DNA from: Triglochin maritima
Taxonomy: Eukaryota; Streptophyta; Magnoliopsida; Alismatales; Juncaginaceae
Direction of reading: 5' to 3'
Assembly: GCA_963682175.1 (NCBI GenBank)
Contig: OY821791.1
Span: 22,785,826-22,849,825, forward strand
DNA length: 64,000 nucleotides
The position numbers and the translations under genes were made by a program. A model generated the notes under the pieces. The model was not told where the DNA came from, searched no databases, and was given only the letters and a program-made list of their open reading frames with translations. Numbering within the stretch: position 1 is the stretch's first letter; the number at the start of each line of letters is the position of its first letter. This document shows, one piece after another, positions 58,215-64,000 of this stretch.

Positions 58215-60366
58215 TGTGAAATCCTAAACCCTGCTTAGAGGTTAAGTGTGACTAATAGTGGTTAGGTGGGGGTTGGACTTGGAATGGTATGGAGGAGGTA
58301 TGGTGGGAGTGATGGGAGGCATGGTTGAGGGGTATGGGTTGACTTGATGGGTGGGTGTGGATTTTGATTTAAGTAGAGGAAACACTCATCCTTCTCTTCT
58401 TTTCACTTAACTCTCCCTCTGCCTCATCACAACTCTCTCCTCTCCCTATTGATTTAGGCAACCGGAGCTCAGGTGGCGGGGTGGACAGCAAGCAAGGCAG
58501 GGCGTTAGGCGGGTGCGTGACCAGCGAGGGAGTTGGTTGCATGTTTGGTGCTGTTGGGGTGCAAGTTGCGGACTGGAGGCGACATCGGGCGAGCTCCGAC
58601 AATCTCGAGAGAAAGGTATGCCATGTTCCTTTAGAAGGTTCACACAAGGTATACGAGGGGTTGTGATCGTCGCCGGAGGTCGGAGTTGTCATTGGTGATG
58701 AGGGACGACAATTGCCCGTCATGGAAGGCTCAACCAATGCCTTTTACGGTCGACTGGTGATAGTGTAAATGCGAGGTTTTGTCCAGCATTGGTCGAACGA
58801 TGCCTTTTGGTGGTTGACCGATTGTATCAAATTGTTGGACGTGGGAAAATCCTGTTATTTTCAGTCGAATGAATCTTTCGTGTGTTCAACCGTTGCCACG
58901 AAGTTTTGACCTTACACAGGCATTGGCCTTCTAAATGGTCGACCGCCTTAGACCATCGTTAGACTGATAACTTAAGTCTACCTCGTTTAGTGTTTGACCA
59001 CCTTATGTTTGGTTTGACCGGTTGTAGTTTGGTGGAACATGAAGGCCCTAATATTTTTGGTCGAACATGACCCCCTTGCCGTTTGACCGTTGCCCGAGTT
59101 ATTTGCCTTTATTCTGGCCTAGACCTTCTAAACGGTCAATCGCCCATAATCTTTCGTTCGACCTTTGTGACTTAAGTTGTGTTCCCAGAGTTCAACCGGT
59201 TAAGGAGATTGTTCGAACGTCTCCCGATCCATTGGGATCGGTCGACCAAATTGCCTTTTTTGTTCGACCGAGTGTGCCCAGATCTGAGTCCTTGCCTGGT
59301 GTAGTGTCAACTCGATCCACGGAAGCCCTTGTCCTTGCTTCGTGCGTGAGTCGGGAGGTGATGGTGGGTGCGATGATCGCTTCTGCCCAGGGACCGCCGA
59401 GTGTAAGAGTGTGGATGTTTGGGGTATGAGCCACCTCTGCATTTATGGACAATGACATAGCATAGAGCATTTCCTTGACTCTTACTAAAGTAGTAGACCT
59501 TAGGGATCACGTATCTCAATGCATGATGTTGCACCGCTCCATGAAGCAAGATGACCTTGCAGACTTTGGTCTAGATGATTCGATCGGCCGGCGTTGATGG
59601 CGATGGAAACGATCGACCGGCCTTGAGGGTGATGTTTGTGACCCTGCGCGACCGAGTGGCAGTGGGGAGGCCCACGCGACTGAGTTGTAGCAGTGTTGAC
59701 TGTTCGACGATGTATTCCGGCAGGTAGCTTGGCTGCGGTATAGCCAGCTGAGTTGACCGACCTGAGCGACGACTCCATCAGTGTGATGTTGACCACGAGA
59801 TCAGATCTGATTCTATGTCGCGGAAGTGCGGGTGCCTCTCGTTGAACCCCATGTTTAGTGTGCGTGTAGGGGTGCATACTGTAAGACCGCTTGTGACTGC
59901 GGTAGGTCTCTGTGGGGGTACCCGATGATGTTTTTAGGGCCGTTGTCCCTTATTACTAGATGGGGAAGGTTTTACTTATTGCATTCTATTATGCCATCTT
60001 ACACTAGTATGATAGGTTCATTGTATAGTACTTTCATATGTATGTAGGTGAACTTGGTGTACGGGGTTTCCTTATCGAAACTCAGGCATTGTTATTTCAT
60101 TTGCGTTCCAGGACCGTAGTAGGTGTTGGGTGGGTGGCGACTGAGGATGAGCGCACTCTAGGATCAGATCATCTAGTCTTACTTTCCTAGGTTTTATGAT
60201 TACGTGTATTTATACTTTTGCGTACTCTGATGTAGTCATACCTTTTGAAAACTCCTATGTAATGGTGCACCGTATTTTGAGTAATTTATGAGTAATGTTC
60301 CCGCTCGTTCTAGTCTCATTTCTTGTGATATTTGTTTAAATTTTCTGCTATTTTCGGGATGTTACA
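58215..60366 (+). repeat. 3' LTR of element D
   Basis: It begins TGTGAAATCC after the tract TTTAAGGAGGGTGGAT and ends GGATGTTACA. A TATA-like GATTTAAGTAGAGG lies at about 58366, then a CT-rich leader, donor-like AAAGGTATG at 58612-58620, array 58726-59270, the hairpin block near 60058-60083 and acceptor-like TTCCAG ending at 60111. Confidence 0.92.
58726..59270. promoter_or_regulatory. Degenerate paired palindrome array in LTR D (9 pairs)
   Basis: Pairs at 58726/58747, 58790/58811, 58862/58883, 58936/58957, 58991/59011, 59058/59080, 59133/59155, 59189/59210 and 59239/59261. Although few sites are still exact, all stay 20-22 bp apart. ACTTAAGT is near 59169. Confidence 0.75.
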
Positions 60367-60549
60367 CTTTTGGTTCTGCTTCTTCGTATGAATTGTTGGC
60401 ACTACATAATCTACGTACATGAGAAGCATAAGTGAACTTACATTCAAACAAAAACTTTCAAAAAATCATGCAAGAATGTTGTTTTATTATAAAACTGAGA
60501 AAAGAATATGGGAATACTGGCCAAAGGTTATTGCTACTTAATCAATAAA
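60367..60549. other. Spacer between element D and solo LTR E
   Basis: Right flank of D, starting with its TSD CTTTT; ends with ATAAA (60545-60549), the TSD of E. No gene. Confidence 0.6.
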
Positions 60550-60731
60550 TGTAATATTTTGAACCTTAATTAACTAGGTTAATTTCTTTTTAGGTGCCTA
60601 ATTGGTGGATTAAGATGGAGGGCTGAGATTGTTTGGGTGGTGATGAGGTGGATGGTGGAGATGAGAGGAGAGGTATATGAGTTGGTGAGTTTCTCTCCCT
60701 CTCTCTCACTCGTTATTCTGTCTCTCGCTCA

Positions 60732-60765
<34 letters not shown>

Positions 60766-61048
60766 ATCCACAGCTCTTGGAGGAAGGTGGAGCTCACATG
60801 TTCTCCGGGTCGATTAGATCGGGTTTCACTCGGTTGTTGCCGAAGTTGTGTCGATCGTTGCTCGGTTGGGTTTGCCGGTGTTTGGGCTCGAGAGGAAAAG
60901 CTCACCGTTGGGTCTTCGAAGGCTTCTTCAAGTCTTCAAGGTATGTCAAGCTTTACTTTGATGCTCACTTATGCTTCCGTGAGTGTTGGAGTGGTCGACG
61001 GTAGGCCGGATGACTCGTCGGACCGTGCAGCAGCTTTCTGCACTGTAA

Positions 61049-61561
61049 CGGTCGACCAGTGGCATGGTTCGGTCGACCGGTTGTAGTGTATTTTAGGCGA
61101 AGTCTCTCGTACCGGTCGAACGATACCTTAGAGGTGGTCGACCGGTAGTGCATATTGAGCGATAGATGGAGACTCTAGGTGTTTTCGGTCGAACAAGACC
61201 CCTTTGTCGGTCGACCGAAAGCACTGTTGTAGGTCGGTTGGGGCATTGACCATCCAAACGGTCGACCGCCTAGTTGACTCGTTTGACCGACGATTTAAAA
61301 TAACTTAAGTTGGTCCGACTGTGTGATGGTTTGGTCGACCTGAGTACTATGTTCGAATTGGATTTTCTACTGCCCATTTTTGGTCGACCCGTGATCACGT
61401 GTGGTTCGACCGTTTGTGCTTTTTATTGCGACATGGAGTTTTTACTAGTCGAATTCGGTCGAACAGGACTCCTTTACCGTTCGACCGGTTGACAGTTTTT
61501 TTGGTTGGGCCAGTCCTATGGAGAGGATTCGGTCGACTGGTTCGGTGGTTTTGTTCGACCG
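61049..61561. promoter_or_regulatory. Paired palindrome array in LTR E (8 pairs)
   Basis: Pairs at 61049/61070, 61113/61135, 61186/61208, 61259/61280, 61311/61332, 61381/61403, 61456/61478 and 61530/61552. Pair-to-pair distances are 64, 73, 73, 52, 70, 75 and 74. The first five closely match those of LTR D. Confidence 0.82.
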
Positions 61562-61600
61562 TTTGGTGCGGTTTTGTGTGGTTTTAATGTTGTGGAGTCA

Positions 61601-61925
61601 GCTCGAGATGGAAACGGGTCTCCGGCCTTTTTGGGGCAATGGTACAGACATTGCCGTCCTGAGAGTGGTTCATGGGTGTTGTCGGGCCAGCCCAAGATGG
61701 CAACGGGTCTCCGGCCTTGGAAGGGCAACGATACAGACATTTCCGACTTGAGGGTGGTTCGTGTGTGTGGGGCCAGCTCAAGATGGCAACAGGTCTCCGG
61801 CCCTAGAGGGGAAACGGTAAAGACATTGTCGGCCTGAGAGTGGTTTTCTAGAGCAGCTCAAGATGACATCAGGTCTCCGGCCCTAGAGGGGCAACGGTAC
61901 AGACATTACCGACCTGAGAGTGATC
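61601..61925 (+). repeat. Minisatellite in LTR E, four copies
   Basis: Four units of 80-89 bp starting at about 61601, 61690, 61776 and 61856. Shared core: AAGATGGCAACRGGTCTCCG, then GGCAACGGTACAGACATT and CCTGAGAGTGG. The sequence is unrelated to the LTR A minisatellite but sits at the same place. Confidence 0.92.
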
Positions 61926-62133
61926 CAGCGTGTGTTGTAGCCGAGGGTGTTTCCGGCTATGTTGCCTGGGGTACGTGTGAGGGTTGTGCTAGAGGACCCG
62001 CGAGACCCGTCATTGTTTGGTGTCTACTGTGGTAGGGAGAGAGTTCCCGGGGGCCCAGTGAGACGATGTTTGTTTATTGCATTCCATATCATACATGCTT
62101 TAGATGTCTAGTTCATTTATTGTGATAGAAGTT

Positions 62134-62187
62134 TGGCATACGGGGTTTCCTTATGGGAAACTCAGGAATAGACGTGTTCTATTTCAG
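62134..62187 (+). other. Conserved LTR hairpin plus acceptor-like site (E)
   Basis: GGCATACGG, stem GGGTTTCC (62143-62150) and GGAAACTC (62156-62163) with a five-base loop, CAGGAATAG, then TATTTCAG|G ending at 62187. Confidence 0.75.
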
Positions 62188-62431
62188 GTCGTGAGCAGCA
62201 CTAGGAGGTGGTGACTGTGGAGGAGCGCTTTCTGGGTCAGATCCTGCTTTCCTTATTTTGAGGTCCGAGTGATTACATGTATATTTTCCTTATCTTAATC
62301 ACACTTTTGAAAACTCTCAGATATATATATTGTATATATGTTGGTGCACCAGTTGCCTGTTTTCCTTGGTAATATCCTCGTGTCGTGTTTTATTAAAAAA
62401 TTAAATTTCATCCACCTTCGAGGATGTTACA

Positions 62432-64000
62432 ATAAATCTTTGTTGATAAAAACTAAAGATTGAAGGCAATAAACGTAAATGGTTCAAAGGTGTATTCTTA
62501 AGTGACTACAATACAAGAGTTTTAAGTGAGAGTGGCAGTCTCACAATTATATGAAAATACAAAACAATAAGTTGGATGGAAACATGTCGTTTTGTAATAT
62601 AAAATTTGTACCTACAGCAATCTCTGAAATCTCTTCTACACATAAACATTTTCGTCCCATAAATTTCTTAAAAGATTGAAAGAATGACAAAATAAACATA
62701 CAACAAATGGTCAAAATTTGAGGACATCTTTTCGGGTGTTGAAGGTAGGACATCTTTTTGCTATTGAACTCTGTTCCTTGTAGGTTCGACAAAAGTGTTC
62801 CAAAAGGTTATGCAAGATGATTTTCTTCTTATTTTTAGGTTAATTTGTTAGTAAGTCAAAAGATTTCATAACCTTTTACTCATTTCTTAGACCAAATATA
62901 AACATATCTTATTGATCATCATTGGTGTCCTAAGCACTATAGAATTAGTCTCAAAAAGAGCCGGAATATGTCTTCCATCTTCCCAACATCTTACTTAGGT
63001 TTCTTCGAAGGTAAGTCAGAGGTTGTTACGCAATGATAGTAATGTTGTGGTGATTTTTTTAAAGCTATATCATGTGGTGATTGTTGACAAGTAGTTTATA
63101 CATATATGAGATATGTTAAATGCCCGTTATAAACGGTAAAATATATGTATTTATATGTCAAAACATGAATTTGTCGGTTTGATATCGTACACTATGCTCG
63201 GAGGCTTTTATCATTTATTTTAGGTGCTTATTTTTCCTCCAATTCCAGTACATTTGCTTATTACAAGTGCCTTTTTTAATAACTAGATTCAAATCAGAGT
63301 GCGCAATTTTAAGTCCAAAGGGAAGATCACATCTCACCACAACTGTGGCTAGTTTAGTTGAGAAATCCTTAATTTTAGGGTGAATTATTTGGGTGTCATT
63401 AACAATCATCGAAATTAACTTTATGTCATCTGAAAGTAACTACTTGGCTAAATATCCTAGAAAAATCAAAAATTTGTTCTAATACCATTAATTTTTTCCC
63501 AATATCATCATGGTAACAAATCGTTAACATTTCCGTTAAATTCCGTTACTTATATTAATATTTAATTAAAAATTTGCGGAAATTCATAAAATTCAACATT
63601 TGCAACATTTACAACACATATAAATTTATGAAATTTATAAATTTCTGCACAATCCTACAGATGTAGTTATATGGCAAATGTTGGAAATTTCAGTAAATTC
63701 CAGTAAATTTCAAGAAATTTCAGTAAATTTCTGCACATGGAAATTAGCTTTTGGCACTTGGAATTCACGTTAGATCAAGAAATTAACGAAGGCCAACTTG
63801 TTGAAACACTATTTTAGGTAAATAGCAACTATACCCAAAACACTAATGTTTGAAAAAGTAGAAATGTGTCGTAATCACGAGCTTTCAAGAAGCCAAAAGC
63901 TAGCCACCCATATGAACATTATGATTCAGAGAAACTGAAGGAGTCGAGAATAAAGCTCTCGTGCACGGATAAGTTTCGAAACATAGTATCATTTTTTTCA
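62432..64000. other. AT-rich DNA after LTR E, no gene recognised
   Basis: ORFs of up to 81 codons (minus strand 62547-62792 and 63215-63409) show no motif I know. Short direct repeats of AAATTTCAGTAAATT lie at about 63685-63738. It may be host intergenic DNA or old repeat. Confidence 0.45.

Larger units (their letters stand above)
10037..60366 (+). mobile_element. Element D: Tekay-like Ty3/gypsy, split by nested insertions
   Basis: The outer boundaries are supported by a perfect TSD CTTTT at 10032-10036 and 60367-60371, LTR start TGTTAAATCC/TGTGAAATCC and end GATGTTACA. Own pieces: 5' LTR 10037-11453 and 13157-13435, pol 13436-15078 and 56637-58200, 3' LTR 58215-60366; together about 7.1 kb. 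Inserts: S in the 5' LTR, and the F1 complex in pol between RNase H and integrase. Its coding regions carry many TAG/TGA stops of the kind left by C-to-T decay, which fits a heavily methylated old copy. Confidence 0.93.
60550..62431 (+). mobile_element. Solo LTR E, Tekay-like gypsy, related to LTR A
   Basis: Perfect TSD ATAAA (60545-60549, 62432-62436). TGTAATATTTTG...GGATGTTACA, 1882 bp. The order is the same as in A: GATGAGGTGGATGG region, CT run, AAGGTATGTCAAGCT donor-like site at 60939, array, minisatellite, hairpin, TTTCAG. The stretch after the donor (GTCGACGGTAGGCCG) is shared almost word for word with A. Confidence 0.95.

Noticed and set aside
62547..63409. Minus-strand ORFs as possible host gene exons
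   Set aside because: No recognisable domain, no supporting splice sites or neighbouring exons; short ORFs are expected by chance in AT-rich DNA.

Overview
The window is plant nuclear heterochromatin, most likely pericentromeric DNA of a flowering plant. It is built almost entirely of long-terminal-repeat (LTR) retrotransposons inserted into one another. The signs are Ty3/gypsy chromovirus (Tekay/Del-type) gag-pol, Athila-type gypsy with a tRNA-Asp primer site, Ty1/copia of SIRE-like and Angela-like types with tRNA-Met primer sites, and a TRIM array. I see no host gene, tRNA, rRNA or CRISPR array. All assignments come from reading the sequence; no database search was possible, and the species is not identified.

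Layout. Positions 1-6193 are the 3' part of a Tekay-like gypsy element (A): decayed gag-pol, polypurine tract, 2.3-kb 3' LTR. Positions 6554-8766 are a related solo LTR (C). Positions 10037-60366 are one Tekay-like element (D) with a perfect CTTTT target-site duplication (TSD). It is only about 7 kb once its inserts are removed. Its 5' LTR holds a reversed SIRE-like solo LTR (S). Its pol is split by a gypsy solo LTR (F1, 15079-56636, TSD CTGTG). F1 in turn holds three blocks: an Angela-like copia (G, 15419-38995); a SIRE-like solo LTR (H, 39688-47094, TSD ACCTC); and a gag-only SIRE-like element (J, 47862-55269, TSD GTTAT). G contains an Athila-family solo LTR (P) with a reversed Athila fragment (L1) and two reversed copia LTRs (M, N), and also a young gag-only Athila-like element (L2, 30366-37640, TSD ATTAT). 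H contains a second F-type solo LTR (F2, TSD GTTAT), which contains a reversed Athila-family solo LTR (Q, TSD CACAT), which contains a TRIM array of six LTRs and five internal regions (R, TSD AAAAG). J contains a solo LTR (K). After D come a short spacer, another gypsy solo LTR (E, 60550-62431, TSD ATAAA) and AT-rich unannotated DNA. The deepest chain, D>F1>G>P>L1>M>N, has seven layers.

No intact autonomous element is present: every pol has stops, frameshifts or deletions. The most intact element is L2, whose LTRs differ at about seven of 1560 positions by my reading.

The most interesting signal is regulatory. Gypsy LTRs (A, C, D, E) and SIRE-like copia LTRs (H, J, K, M, N, S), from two different superfamilies, carry the same code. 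It consists of 10-bp palindromes (consensus CGGTCGACCG) arranged in pairs 21-22 bp apart (19 bp in N). Several pairs occur per LTR, pair-to-pair distances cluster near 53, 63 and 73 bp, and an ACTTAAGT palindrome is embedded. Athila-family LTRs carry a different palindrome built from the same CGGTC/GACCG half-site. The gypsy LTRs also share splice-site-like GGTATGY...YAG signals and a conserved hairpin near the LTR end.
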